Shown here piece by piece: positions 26,480-35,430 of a stretch of 64,000 nucleotides of DNA. The stretch is taken from contig HF992497.1 in NCBI GenBank assembly GCA_000433455.1, forward strand, positions 1 through 64,000, given 5' to 3'. The notes under the pieces were generated by a model, which saw only the letters and a list, made by a program, of their open reading frames with translations, did no database searches and had not been told where the DNA came from. The position numbers were made by a program, and so were the translations under genes. The DNA is from Mycoplasma sp. CAG:877. GTDB lineage: Bacteria > Bacillota_I > Bacilli_A > RF39 > UBA660. Each line of letters begins with the position of its first letter. Positions within the stretch are counted from its first letter, which is position 1.

Positions 26480-28204
26480 TTATTTTTGAACTAATTCTGT
26501 CTCACACAAAGAATTATAATATTTATTTTCTTTTAATAATTCCTTATGTGTTCCAATAGCAGATATCTTACCATCTTCTAAAATAAATATCTTATCACAA
26601 TTAATTATGGTTGATAATCTATGAGCTATTATTATAAGAGTATAATTACCTTTCAAATTATCAATAGCAGTTTGAATTTTTAACTGTGTAACATTATCCA
26701 AAGCAGAAGTAGCTTCATCAAAAAGTATTATTTTAGTATTTTGAACTAAAGCCCTAGCAATAGCCAATCTCTGCCGTTGGCCACCACTCAAATTAATTCC
26801 ACCTTCACCAACGATTGTATCGTATTTCTTTGGCAAACTTTCTATATAATCATCTAAACATGCAGTCTTACATGCTTCAACTATTTCTTCATCAGTAATA
26901 TCAGACTTAACTAGTTTTAAATTATCTTTAATAGACATATTAAAAATATATGGATTTTGACTAATTATTGTTATATTTCCACGAATAGCCTCTTCATCTA
27001 ATTCTTCTATATTTACATTGTCAATTCTTATTTCTCCACTATTTACATCATATAATTTACACAACAAATTAAAGATTGTAGTTTTACCTGAACCACTTTT
27101 ACCAACAATTCCTACTGTACTACCACTACTAATTTTAAAACTTAAATTCTTTAATACCATATTCTCATTATAACCAAATGATACATTTCTAAATTCAAAG
27201 TTTCCCTCAATACCATTTAATGATTTATCACCAAACTTTTCTTTTTTAAATACCTTATTATTAACAATAGCAAAAACACGTTCTGATGAAATATTAAAGT
27301 TTTTACACTCATCTAATAGCTCTGAAACAATATCCATAAAATTAGTTAACACTGTAGTTCTATAATTATAAAGTACAATAGCAACAGCAACAGTTAATAC
27401 ATTATTATTTACAAGTAAAATAAGTAATAAAATTGCCACAAACTCTAAAAATATCTTTATATATCCAATTACCAAATTATAATTCATATCGATATTTCTC
27501 ATTTCAAAATGTTTATCATTTTGTATTGCTATCTTCTCATCTAAGTTTTTCATAAAACTTTCTTTAGCATAAAGCATCTTTATATCTCTTGCTCCTCTTA
27601 CCAACTCACCAGTAAGACCAGCAACTACATCACTTTCTTTTCTATATTCTCTATCCTTCTCACCAACTTTTTCATTTTTTACATAATTAAGTACTGATAA
27701 TAGTAAAGAAACTACTGAATAATACACAAACATATGCCAATCTATTACCAATATAGCAATAAATGAACCTATTATAGATAGGAATCTAATTATTATTACC
27801 ATACCATTAGTAAATATTCTAGACATCTTTTCAGTATCATTAGTTAATCTCTGAATAAATGTGCCACTAGAATTAGAATCCAAAGTAGTTTGATCCAATT
27901 TTAAAATTTCTCTTCCTAAAGACATTTGAATATTTCTAACAATTCCTCTTCTAACTATTTGATTATTCTTTCTTATTAATAGTATTTTAACAGTCTCTAT
28001 AGCACATATCACAAGTATTATTAAAGCCATATAAATAGCCTGTTCAAACTTCGAATCTGTAAAATTAATAATAAATTTAGCTGAAAATAAAGGAATACAA
28101 ATATTAGTAAATATTCCAAATAAACTAAAAATAAAATTTTTAATTAAAGCTCCTTTATACTCTCTACCATATTTTTTATATACTCTTCTTAAATTCTTAA
28201 ACAT
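26480..28204 (-). CDS. ABC exporter (fused transmembrane and ATPase half-transporter)
   Basis: 574 residues, the usual length for a type IV ABC half-exporter. Six transmembrane helices fill residues 1-310 and an ATP-binding domain follows. Walker A is GIVGKSGSGKTT, then SQNPYIFN (Q-loop), the signature LSGGQRQRLAIARAL, Walker B IILFDEATSAL and the H-loop IAHRLST. It should act as a homodimer exporting lipids, drugs or peptides; the substrate cannot be read. Start chosen at the ATG at 28204; a GTG nine bases earlier is possible. No ABC partner is adjacent. Confidence 0.93.
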   Translation of the reverse strand: MFKNLRRVYKKYGREYKGALIKNFIFSLFGIFTNICIPLFSAKFIINFTDSKFEQAIYMALIILVICAIETVKILLIRKNNQIVRRGIVRNIQMSLGREILKLDQTTLDSNSSGTFIQRLTNDTEKMSRIFTNGMVIIIRFLSIIGSFIAILVIDWHMFVYYSVVSLLLSVLNYVKNEKVGEKDREYRKESDVVAGLTGELVRGARDIKMLYAKESFMKNLDEKIAIQNDKHFEMRNIDMNYNLVIGYIKIFLEFVAILLLILLVNNNVLTVAVAIVLYNYRTTVLTNFMDIVSELLDECKNFNISSERVFAIVNNKVFKKEKFGDKSLNGIEGNFEFRNVSFGYNENMVLKNLSFKISSGSTVGIVGKSGSGKTTIFNLLCKLYDVNSGEIRIDNVNIEELDEEAIRGNITIISQNPYIFNMSIKDNLKLVKSDITDEEIVEACKTACLDDYIESLPKKYDTIVGEGGINLSGGQRQRLAIARALVQNTKIILFDEATSALDNVTQLKIQTAIDNLKGNYTLIIIAHRLSTIINCDKIFILEDGKISAIGTHKELLKENKYYNSLCETELVQK

Positions 28205-28255
28205 GTCTTTCACACTACCACCAATTATATTATAACATAACCTACTCACTCATTT

Positions 28256-28284
28256 ATAAAAAAAATCTGCACCAAAGTACAGAT
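28256..28284 (-). terminator. Intrinsic terminator of the 28298 gene
   Basis: ATCTG...CAGAT hairpin with an inner AC/GT pair, followed on the minus strand by a run of T; sits between the unrecognised gene and the ABC exporter. Confidence 0.7.
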
Positions 28285-28297
28285 CATATAAAGTAAA

Positions 28298-28795
28298 CTA
28301 TTCAAAAACTTTAACATATTGTTTAGGACTATTATCTTTATTTCTAGCACCTTGTTTAACACCAGCATAAACTAATCCATCACTCATATTCATAACACTA
28401 TTCTTAAAGTTTTGAACTCTAAATAATAAGCGATTCTTTTCAGTATCAACTCTATCTATATTTTCTAGATTAGATACTAAAACATGTGAAACACCACAAT
28501 GAACAAATTCACTTCCATCGATCATTTCTAATTTTCCATCATAACCCTCAACATCATTTGTTCCATAAAACATAACTGGATAATTAACATAATCAGAAGA
28601 GATATAAAATAATCTTACAGACTCTCCCGGACAATATGTACCAAATATAAACTTATCAGCACCATCAGAAAAAGTAACAATTCCTTCAAGCCAACCATCA
28701 TCTTCAACTAAAAATTTTCCTTCATACATATCGTCATCACTAAAATCAAATAAACATTCTGAATTCCAATAACCTTTAATACTATTTAATGTCAT
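28298..28795 (-). CDS. Unrecognised 165-residue soluble protein
   Basis: 165 residues with no signal peptide or transmembrane segment. It is rich in aromatic and acidic residues and looks like a beta barrel of short strands (FDFSDDDMYEGKFLVED, GIVTFSDGADKFIFGTY, VRLFYISSDYVNYPVMFYG). The C-terminal half has repeated short strands and ends in PKQYVKVFE. I cannot name a family; a lipocalin-like or similar small beta fold is one possibility. The ATG has GGGGGAT upstream and a terminator follows, so it is transcribed alone, just downstream of tmRNA. Confidence 0.7.
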   Translation of the reverse strand: MTLNSIKGYWNSECLFDFSDDDMYEGKFLVEDDGWLEGIVTFSDGADKFIFGTYCPGESVRLFYISSDYVNYPVMFYGTNDVEGYDGKLEMIDGSEFVHCGVSHVLVSNLENIDRVDTEKNRLLFRVQNFKNSVMNMSDGLVYAGVKQGARNKDNSPKQYVKVFE

Positions 28796-28818
28796 AATAA
28801 CAAATCCCCCTATCGTCA

Positions 28819-28840
28819 GAAAAAGCTAACTCACGTTAGC
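28819..28840 (-). terminator. Terminator of tmRNA
   Basis: GCTAAC / GTTAGC hairpin with a 4-base loop, then TTTTT on the minus strand, 36 bases after the tmRNA CCA end. Confidence 0.8.
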
Positions 28841-28875
28841 ATATAATTAAATCCAAAAATAGAATTTTATCAAAT

Positions 28876-29252
28876 TGGTGGAGCTGAGGAGAATCGAACT
28901 CCTGTCCGAAAGCAAAGCTACACAAACCTCTACAAGCTTAGTCAACTAATTATTCTCATATATCGTCCAAGTAATTGACGACCAAGACAACATACCAGTC
29001 TAAATATTCTTTCTATCCTCTAGACAAAAGATAGACATAACCTACTAAAATGAACCTTCAAGTAATCCCATAGGTAAAGATTAAAGAAAGCGCAGACCTA
29101 TATTATTAGGCAAAAGCAACAGCTTGGCGAGTACCAAACATGTTAGCAACTGCATTTTTTAAATTTTTTGCATTTATTTTTTTGTGCCCGTAACGTGGAC
29201 ATTCGACTTGCCATCTGTGCTCAAATACTCCCGTCGAAACCAAATCAGCCCC
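28876..29252 (-). ncRNA. ssrA: tmRNA (trans-translation RNA)
   Basis: The minus strand begins GGGGCTG at 29252 and ends CAGCTCCACCA at 28876; these pair as a 7-bp tRNA-Ala-like acceptor stem, and GTTCGATTC gives the T-arm. The tag reading frame starts at a GCA near 29153 and reads A-V-A-N-M-F-G-T-R-Q-A-V-A-F-A before two TAA stops near 29106. The tag thus ends in Ala-Phe-Ala, like Mycoplasma tags and unlike the ALAA of most bacteria. It rescues stalled ribosomes with SmpB, encoded 121 bp upstream on the same strand. Confidence 0.95.
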
Positions 29253-29262
29253 ATGTGAGAAA

Positions 29263-29268
29263 ATTATA
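29263..29268 (-). promoter_or_regulatory. tmRNA promoter (-10 element)
   Basis: A perfect TATAAT preceded by TGT (extended -10) on the minus strand, 11 bases before the tmRNA 5' end. The -35 region (TGGTAT at 29286-29291) is poor. Confidence 0.7.
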
Positions 29269-29362
29269 ACACAAAAACCCCGAAAATACCATAAAAATTA
29301 CAAATTGGAAATATTTTCAAGCAACTAAAATTACAAATTATGTAAAACTACAACAAAAAGTA

Positions 29363-29400
29363 AAACAAAAGCACTAATACTTTTTCAAGTTCTTTAGTGC
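29363..29400 (-). terminator. Terminator of smpB
   Basis: GCACTAA / TTAGTGC stem around the smpB stop codon, followed on the minus strand by TTTTGTTTTACTTTTT. It separates smpB from ssrA transcription. Confidence 0.7.
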
Positions 29401-29811
29401 TTCTCTTTTTATATCTCTTTCCTTTATAGATTCTCTCTTATCATAATCTTTCTTACCACGACATACTCCAAGTAATACCTTTAACTTATTTTCCTTAAAA
29501 TATAACTTAATAGGTACAAGAGTCAAACCCTTTAACTCTATTGCTTGCTGCAACTTCTTTATTTCCTTTTTATGAAGCAACAACTTTCTACTTCTAGTCT
29601 CCTCATGATTAAAAATATTACCTTCCTTATATTGCCCAACATACATATTAAGAAGATAAACCTCATTATTCTTAATTATTCCGTAACAATCCTTGATATT
29701 ACAATTACCTGCACGAATAGATTTAATCTCCGTACCAGTAAGTACAATACCTGCTTCATATGAATCTTCTATAAAATAATCATGATTTACTTTTCTATTT
29801 AAAATTTCCAT
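29374..29811 (-). CDS. smpB: SsrA-binding protein SmpB
   Basis: 145 residues from the ATG at 29811 (MEILNRKVNHDYFIED). It shows GIVLTGTEIKSIRAGNCNIKD, the RNA-binding OB-fold signature, and a basic C-terminus (KRESIKERDIKREALKNLKKY) that enters the ribosomal decoding site. With tmRNA it rescues stalled ribosomes. The gene follows capA after 4 bases, and ssrA is next, a conserved pairing. A longer reading frame upstream exists but lacks the family N-terminus. Confidence 0.97.
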   Translation of the reverse strand: MEILNRKVNHDYFIEDSYEAGIVLTGTEIKSIRAGNCNIKDCYGIIKNNEVYLLNMYVGQYKEGNIFNHEETRSRKLLLHKKEIKKLQQAIELKGLTLVPIKLYFKENKLKVLLGVCRGKKDYDKRESIKERDIKREALKNLKKY

Positions 29812-29815
29812 CTTA

Positions 29816-31003
29816 TCACTCTCCCGATAAACCCCAAACAAGCTCTGGATACCTAGAACTAACAATACCTTTATAGTATTCATAATAACTCATATAGTTA
29901 GGCAATAAAGTATTATCCAACTTAGCATAAGGATAAACTCTAAAATTCGTATAATTATCTGTATGAGTATAAGCAAGTTCCGCTTTAGGGTTTTCTATAC
30001 TAATTGTAACAGTATCATCGACATTAACTGTCTTTTTAATAGTAACCTCCATCATTAATCCTGTAAGTCTATCCATTCCAACTTGTGCTGAAATAAAATT
30101 ACCTAGTGAATATATAACAAAAGTCCGCCCATCATTAATGTACTCAACTGGTTCCACAACATGTGGATGAGACCCTATTATTAAATCGACTCCTAAAGAT
30201 GACAAATAATTAGCAATATACTCTTGCGATGATGAAACACCTAACGAATACTCTGTCCCCCAGTGCATAGCCACAATAACAACATCAACTAAATCTCTTA
30301 CTTTTGCGATATCATTAGCGGCCTTCTCATCCGAATAAACATTATTCAAATACTCTTTTCCAGAAGGAGTTTCTAATCCATTAGTCCAAGTTGTATATGA
30401 GAAAAAGGCATAAGAAATACCATTAACCTTATAAACATGTACTTCATTTCTCTCATCCCACGAAGACCATTGACCAGAGTATACCACATTTTTCTTACTT
30501 TTCCAATAATTAACAGAATTTAAAACACCAACTTCTCCTTTATCCATCGTATGATTAGTCGCCAAAGAAACTAAATTAAATCCTGCATCTAAAAATGCAT
30601 CACCTACTTCATCAGGAGAATTAAACTGTGGATAAGTAGAATAACCAAGTTCCTTACCACCTAAAATAGTTTCCTGATTATAATACTTTAAATCATATTT
30701 AGAAACTATTGGCTTAATATACTGTAACATCGGTTTAAAGTCATATGTACCATCACTTTTTTCTGCATCCATATAAACACCAGAATGAATTAAAGCATCG
30801 CCTACCATAATCATCTTAGCTTCATATTCCTTAGGCATCTTCTCTTCTTCCTTAATATTAACCTTGGGTACATCATTATTAGGCTTTTCTTCAAAATCAT
30901 TCCACTTAATAAATAAAATTAAACATTCTATCAAAATCAAAAAAAGAAGTCCAAAAATTAAACTACTTCTTTTCACTTTAATTTTCTTTCTTCTTTTCTT
31001 CAC
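29816..31003 (-). CDS. CapA-family metallophosphatase-like exported protein
   Basis: 395 residues. A very basic start (MKKRRKKIKVKRS) and a transmembrane segment (about 12-29) anchor a CapA/PGA_cap domain. Motifs seen are MVGDALIHSG, SLATNHTMDKG, VVAMHWGTEYS and GSHPHVVEP, the metal-ligand motifs of this family. CapA members are linked to poly-gamma-glutamate or wall metabolism, and the exact substrate is not known. It is inserted between rnr and smpB, 3 and 4 bases from each, so it is part of one transcript with them. Confidence 0.9.
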   Translation of the reverse strand: MKKRRKKIKVKRSSLIFGLLFLILIECLILFIKWNDFEEKPNNDVPKVNIKEEEKMPKEYEAKMIMVGDALIHSGVYMDAEKSDGTYDFKPMLQYIKPIVSKYDLKYYNQETILGGKELGYSTYPQFNSPDEVGDAFLDAGFNLVSLATNHTMDKGEVGVLNSVNYWKSKKNVVYSGQWSSWDERNEVHVYKVNGISYAFFSYTTWTNGLETPSGKEYLNNVYSDEKAANDIAKVRDLVDVVIVAMHWGTEYSLGVSSSQEYIANYLSSLGVDLIIGSHPHVVEPVEYINDGRTFVIYSLGNFISAQVGMDRLTGLMMEVTIKKTVNVDDTVTISIENPKAELAYTHTDNYTNFRVYPYAKLDNTLLPNYMSYYEYYKGIVSSRYPELVWGLSGE

Positions 31004-31006
31004 AAC

Positions 31007-33115
31007 CTACACCTTCTTTACTATCTCAAAATCAATAGTCTTATCTTCTTTAGAAGCCCTAACAACCTTAACTCTAACTCTCTCACCAATTGTATATTTA
31101 ACATGGCTCTTTTCCCCTGTTAAAGTCATTCTCTCTTCATCATATACAAAGAAATCAGGCATATCACGCAATGGAACCAATCCCTCTACTAAATTATCAA
31201 GTTCAACAAACATACCAAAACTTGTAACCGAAGAAATCATACCATCAAATTCTTCTCCAATATGACTTTCCATATATTCAGCCATCTTCATATCTTCAAC
31301 TTCTCTTTCACAATCAACTGATGCTCTTTCTCTATCTGAAGAATGATCAGCAACATATACAAGTTTTTCTTCCCATTTACGAATAGTAGCATTATCTATC
31401 TTATTCTCAAATAAATAAGTTCTAAGTAAACGATGTACCGTTGTATCAGGATAACGTCTAATAGGTGAAGTAAAATGTGTATAACATGTACTAGCTAGAC
31501 CATAATGCCCTAAATTAACTGGCTTATACACAGCCTTTTGCATACATCTTAATAACAAACTAGATAAAATCTTATACTCAGGCTTATCCTCAAGTGCCTT
31601 AAGAATCCTTTGCATTGTAGTAGGTTTAGTATCTTTAATATCTCCAGGAATACTATATCCTAAATTACTAACAAACCCTAAGAAACTACGAATCTTCTCT
31701 TCTTTTGGCACTTCATGAACACGATAAATAAATGGTAAATTCATGAAATATATATGAGTTGCTACACATTCATTAGCAGCAATCATAAAGTCTTCAATCA
31801 AGTTTTCTCCAACGCCACGCTCTCTAACTGTAATCTCCGTAGGCTTACAATTTTCATCAACTAAAATCTTAGCCTCATCTATATCGAAGTTGATATATCC
31901 ACGTTTAACCTTAGCCTTTCTAAGTATTGTAGCAAGTTCTGACATTTCTCTTAAAGTATCAGCATAAGGTTCATACCCTTCAGGTACAACATTCTTCTCT
32001 AAAATACTATTAACTTTCTTATAAGTCATTTGAATTCTAGACTTAATTACACTAGGGAAAATCTCATAATCTAACTGTTTACCAGTACTATCAAATTCCA
32101 TTACACAAGAAATAGCCAAACGATCAACATTAGGATTCAAAGAACAAATACCATTAGATAACTCATGAGGTAACATTGGAATAACTCTATCTACTAAATA
32201 AACACTAGTACCTCTCTCCATTGCTTCATTATCTAAAGGACTACCCTCTTTTACATAATAACTAACATCAGCAATATGTACTCCTAATTTATAATGTCCA
32301 TTAGCAAACTTCTCAATCGAAATAGCATCATCTATATCCTTAGTATCATCTCCATCAATAGTAAATATCATTTGATCTCTCAAATCTCTTCTACCATGAT
32401 ACTCCTCAGGTAATACTTCCATATTTATATTAGCAACTTCTTCTTTTACATCATCTGGAAAAACAGTATTAATATTATACTTATAAATAATTGATAAAAT
32501 ATCAACACCTGGATCATTTTTATGACCAATAATTTCCACTACTTTTCCTTCGTATTTTAAGTTGTTATTTAACTTCTTAACAAGTTCAACTACAACTTTA
32601 TGTCCATCTACCGCATTTAAAGTCTTATCTTTAGGAATCTCAATATTAAGTTTAATCTTATTATCATCTAACTTAATATGCCCTTTTCCTTTAGCATCAA
32701 AAGTAATTTCTCCAATATATCTTTGTACTTGTCTTTTAATAACTTTTAAAATACGACCCTCTAGTCTATCTAAATTCATTTTACTAGTAATCTCAACTAA
32801 TACTATATCATCATGAATAGCACCATTCATATTATCTTGAGCAACATAAATATCATCATCCAAGTTATCAACTTCAACAAAGCCAAAACCCTTCTTATTA
32901 GTTCTCATTACACCTTTTCTTAAATGACTCTTTTCAAGCATCATATACTTATCTTTATTAGAATGATATACAACTACTTCATCTGTTAATTTTCTTAACT
33001 CATCACTAAGTTCTTTAGCCCCTTCAACAGTATTAATATGTAACATATCATGTAACTCATAAATATCAAGTGCTCTATCACTATTTTTTAATATATTTAT
33101 AATATCGTCACGCAT
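31007..33115 (-). CDS. rnr: Ribonuclease R
   Basis: 702 residues from the ATG at 33115 with GAGGGTGA upstream. Domains in order: an N-terminal winged helix, cold-shock domains (GFGFVEVDNLDDDIYV), the RNB catalytic domain with FTIDGDDTKDIDDAIS (metal-binding Asp residues), and a C-terminal S1 domain (GMISSVTSFGMFVELDN). It degrades structured RNA 3' to 5', including targets of trans-translation; smpB and ssrA lie downstream. The C-terminal Lys-rich tail of longer RNase R proteins is short here. Confidence 0.97.
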   Translation of the reverse strand: MRDDIINILKNSDRALDIYELHDMLHINTVEGAKELSDELRKLTDEVVVYHSNKDKYMMLEKSHLRKGVMRTNKKGFGFVEVDNLDDDIYVAQDNMNGAIHDDIVLVEITSKMNLDRLEGRILKVIKRQVQRYIGEITFDAKGKGHIKLDDNKIKLNIEIPKDKTLNAVDGHKVVVELVKKLNNNLKYEGKVVEIIGHKNDPGVDILSIIYKYNINTVFPDDVKEEVANINMEVLPEEYHGRRDLRDQMIFTIDGDDTKDIDDAISIEKFANGHYKLGVHIADVSYYVKEGSPLDNEAMERGTSVYLVDRVIPMLPHELSNGICSLNPNVDRLAISCVMEFDSTGKQLDYEIFPSVIKSRIQMTYKKVNSILEKNVVPEGYEPYADTLREMSELATILRKAKVKRGYINFDIDEAKILVDENCKPTEITVRERGVGENLIEDFMIAANECVATHIYFMNLPFIYRVHEVPKEEKIRSFLGFVSNLGYSIPGDIKDTKPTTMQRILKALEDKPEYKILSSLLLRCMQKAVYKPVNLGHYGLASTCYTHFTSPIRRYPDTTVHRLLRTYLFENKIDNATIRKWEEKLVYVADHSSDRERASVDCEREVEDMKMAEYMESHIGEEFDGMISSVTSFGMFVELDNLVEGLVPLRDMPDFFVYDEERMTLTGEKSHVKYTIGERVRVKVVRASKEDKTIDFEIVKKV

Positions 33116-33164
33116 TAGCTTCACCCTCTTATTTATCATACCATTATTATACTTCAAAACAATC

Positions 33165-33196
33165 AAAAAAAAAAGACATATAGTTATCTATATGTC
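33165..33196 (-). terminator. Intrinsic terminator between secG and rnr
   Basis: GACATATAG / CTATATGTC stem (9 bp, 4-base loop) and ten T on the minus strand, so secG is cut off from rnr, or only partly read through. Confidence 0.85.
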
Positions 33197-33207
33197 AAAT
33201 AAATTTT

Positions 33208-33423
33208 CTAAATAAACATAGAAACTAAACATATAATAAAGAAACTTAGTCCTAAAATTAATGTAATACGACTAATAACTAGTTCTGAACCACGTTCTTT
33301 TCTTTTTGAGAACAAATCAGAATTACCTCCAGATAAAATCTGTGCAGCACTCTCTGCTTTACCTGATTGAAGAAGAACTATAATAATTAACAAAATGGAA
33401 AGAATTAAAAGTAGTTTTTCCAT
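33208..33423 (-). CDS. secG: Preprotein translocase subunit SecG
   Basis: 71 residues from the ATG at 33423 (GGAGGTG upstream). Two hydrophobic helices (about 2-20 and 52-70) flank a polar loop with LQSGKAESAAQILSGG, close to the family motif GxGxGL...GxG. SecG is the accessory subunit of the SecYEG channel. It stands upstream of rnr, as usual in Bacilli, with a terminator between. Confidence 0.92.
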   Translation of the reverse strand: MEKLLLILSILLIIIVLLQSGKAESAAQILSGGNSDLFSKRKERGSELVISRITLILGLSFFIICLVSMFI

Positions 33424-33489
33424 AAAGCACCTCCGTTTTAACAATACTTATAATATCATAAATATTTCATTGTTGCAACCAAACTACCT

Positions 33490-35166
33490 TTATTTGTCAA
33501 TAAATTCGCTTAAAACTTCTTCAAAAGACATATCTTTACTTTCACTATCTCTACGTTTTTTAAACTCAACGATACCATCAACTGCTCCTTTACCCACAAC
33601 AATTCTATATGGTATACCTATTAAATCCGCATCTTTAAACTTAACTCCAGCTCTTAAATCTCTATCATCTAGCATAACCTCAACTCCAGCTTTAGTTAAT
33701 TCATCATATAATTTATTTGCAACTTCTACTTGCATCTCATCCTTCATATTAACAATAACTATATCTACTTTATATGGAGCAATCTCTTCTGGGAAAATAA
33801 TACCATGCTCATCATTGTTTTGTTCAACTACGGCCGCCATAATACGTCCAACACCTATACCATAACTACCCATAGTAACAACTTGTTCAGTATTATTTTC
33901 ATCCAAATAAGTTAAACCTAACTTTTCAGCATATTTAGTACCAAGTTTAAATAAATTACCAACTTCAATACCCTTTTTTAAGTATAATTTGCCACCACAA
34001 CAAGGGCAAATATCTCCTTCTAAAACATTACTAATATCAGCAACCATATCATATTTAATATCTCTAACATTAGCGTTTATATAATGGTATCCTTCCTTAT
34101 TAGCACCACAACAGAAGTTCTTCATACCTAAAACTTCCTTATCAATAACAACCTTACAATTTAGATTAACTGGACCAGTAAATCCAGGAACAGCATTACT
34201 AGTACTAATTAATTCATCATCAGCAAAATTAATCTCTTTTACACCAAATAACTTACAAGCCTTACTATCATTAAATTCTCTATCTCCTCTAACAAAGAAT
34301 GCAACTAATTCCTCATTAACATTCATAAGTAAAGCCTTAACAGACTTTTTAACATCAAGTTTTAAATAAGTACAAACTTCTTCTACTGTCTTTTGATGAG
34401 GAGTTTCAACCATTTCTAATTCTTTTAACTCTTCCTCTTCCTCAATACATTTATGCTCGGCCACTTCCATATTAACTGCATAGTCACAACTATCACATAA
34501 AACTAAAGCATCTTCTCCAATATCAGTAACTGCTTGATATTCCTCTGATAAAGTACCGCCCATTGCTCCTGTATCAGCCTTAACTATTCTATAGTCAACA
34601 CCAATTCTATCATAAATATTATTATAAGCTTGTTTCATGATATTATAACTTACATCTAATCCTTCCTCATCCTTATCAAATGAATAAGCATCTTTCATGA
34701 TAAACTCTCTAACTCTAATAAGTCCATATCTAGGTCTAGCCTCATCTCTAAACTTATCAGCCTGTTGATAAATAGTAAAATGTAAATCCTTATAACTTTG
34801 TACCATACTCTTAGCCGCAATAGTAAATAACTCTTCATGTGTTGGACCAAGTACATAAGGCTTCTCATAACGATCGTTTAAATTAAACATATCTTTACCA
34901 AAAGCCTCAGTTCTACCACATGTATCATATACTTCTCTTGGTATTATAGAAGGCATTAATAACTCTTGAGCTCCTGCTTTATCCATTTCATCTTTTACTA
35001 TATAACGAATCTTATCAAGAACCCTAAGTCCTAAAGGTAAAAACATATAAATACCAGAACCAACCTTCTTAATCATCCCACTACGTACTAATAAATTACC
35101 AGATCTACTATCTTCATCCTTTACATCTTCACGTAATGTGAAAAAATAACTTTTACTTAACTTCAT
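33490..35166 (-). CDS. proS: Prolyl-tRNA synthetase
   Basis: 558 residues from the ATG at 35166 (MKLSKSYFFTLRED, GGAGGAG upstream). Class II motifs are visible: KVGSGIYMFLPLG (motif 1), FRDEARPRYGLIRVREFIMKDAYSF (motif 2) and GSYGIGVGRIMAAVVEQ (motif 3). The insertion between motifs 2 and 3 (about 220-390) is the bacterial editing domain that removes mischarged Ala. The anticodon-binding domain ends the chain. Expression should follow proline supply through the T-box leader upstream. Confidence 0.97.
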   Translation of the reverse strand: MKLSKSYFFTLREDVKDEDSRSGNLLVRSGMIKKVGSGIYMFLPLGLRVLDKIRYIVKDEMDKAGAQELLMPSIIPREVYDTCGRTEAFGKDMFNLNDRYEKPYVLGPTHEELFTIAAKSMVQSYKDLHFTIYQQADKFRDEARPRYGLIRVREFIMKDAYSFDKDEEGLDVSYNIMKQAYNNIYDRIGVDYRIVKADTGAMGGTLSEEYQAVTDIGEDALVLCDSCDYAVNMEVAEHKCIEEEEELKELEMVETPHQKTVEEVCTYLKLDVKKSVKALLMNVNEELVAFFVRGDREFNDSKACKLFGVKEINFADDELISTSNAVPGFTGPVNLNCKVVIDKEVLGMKNFCCGANKEGYHYINANVRDIKYDMVADISNVLEGDICPCCGGKLYLKKGIEVGNLFKLGTKYAEKLGLTYLDENNTEQVVTMGSYGIGVGRIMAAVVEQNNDEHGIIFPEEIAPYKVDIVIVNMKDEMQVEVANKLYDELTKAGVEVMLDDRDLRAGVKFKDADLIGIPYRIVVGKGAVDGIVEFKKRRDSESKDMSFEEVLSEFIDK

Positions 35167-35179
35167 AAAAACTCCTCCT

Positions 35180-35388
35180 AAAAATAAAAAGAATGATACC
35201 AAAGGAGTGCAAATGCACGGTACCATCCTTAATTTAACTCTAAACTTTTTAACGATGCTTCTCCACCGGAAGTAAAACTTCTTCAAGAAAGGTAGGAATT
35301 ATACTAGATTGCAATTAAGTTCACACTATCCTTAACTCACTATATACAAGAGCAAGTATAATTATGGTCTTTCCAATGAATTTAAAAC
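35180..35388 (-). promoter_or_regulatory. T-box riboswitch (proline) upstream of proS
   Basis: The minus strand carries GGATGGTACCG, the T-box core, paired within a 10-bp terminator (GGATGGTACC / GGTATCATTC) and followed by a T-run just before the proS ribosome site. Upstream, ATTATACT and AGTATAAT form an 8-bp stem. A CCT proline triplet in ATTCCTACC is a candidate specifier, but I did not fold the leader. It should sense uncharged tRNA-Pro. Confidence 0.85.
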
Positions 35389-35395
35389 TGATAAT

Positions 35396-35424
35396 ATTCT
35401 ATTATTAATTAATGTTTTTGTCAA
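35396..35424 (-). promoter_or_regulatory. Promoter of proS
   Basis: On the minus strand TTGACA (35419-35424), a 17-bp spacer and TAGAAT (35396-35401), a strong near-consensus promoter directly after the eno stop codon and before the T-box leader. Confidence 0.78.
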
Positions 35425-35430
35425 TAAGAA

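Noticed and set aside
28876..28960. tRNA-like sequence ending in CCA
   Set aside because: It is the tRNA-like domain of tmRNA, not a separate tRNA.
29371..29400. CIRCE-like inverted repeat (GCACTAA / TTAGTGC)
   Set aside because: It lacks the GAGTGC/GCACTC core and spacing of CIRCE, lies at the end of smpB, and fits a terminator.
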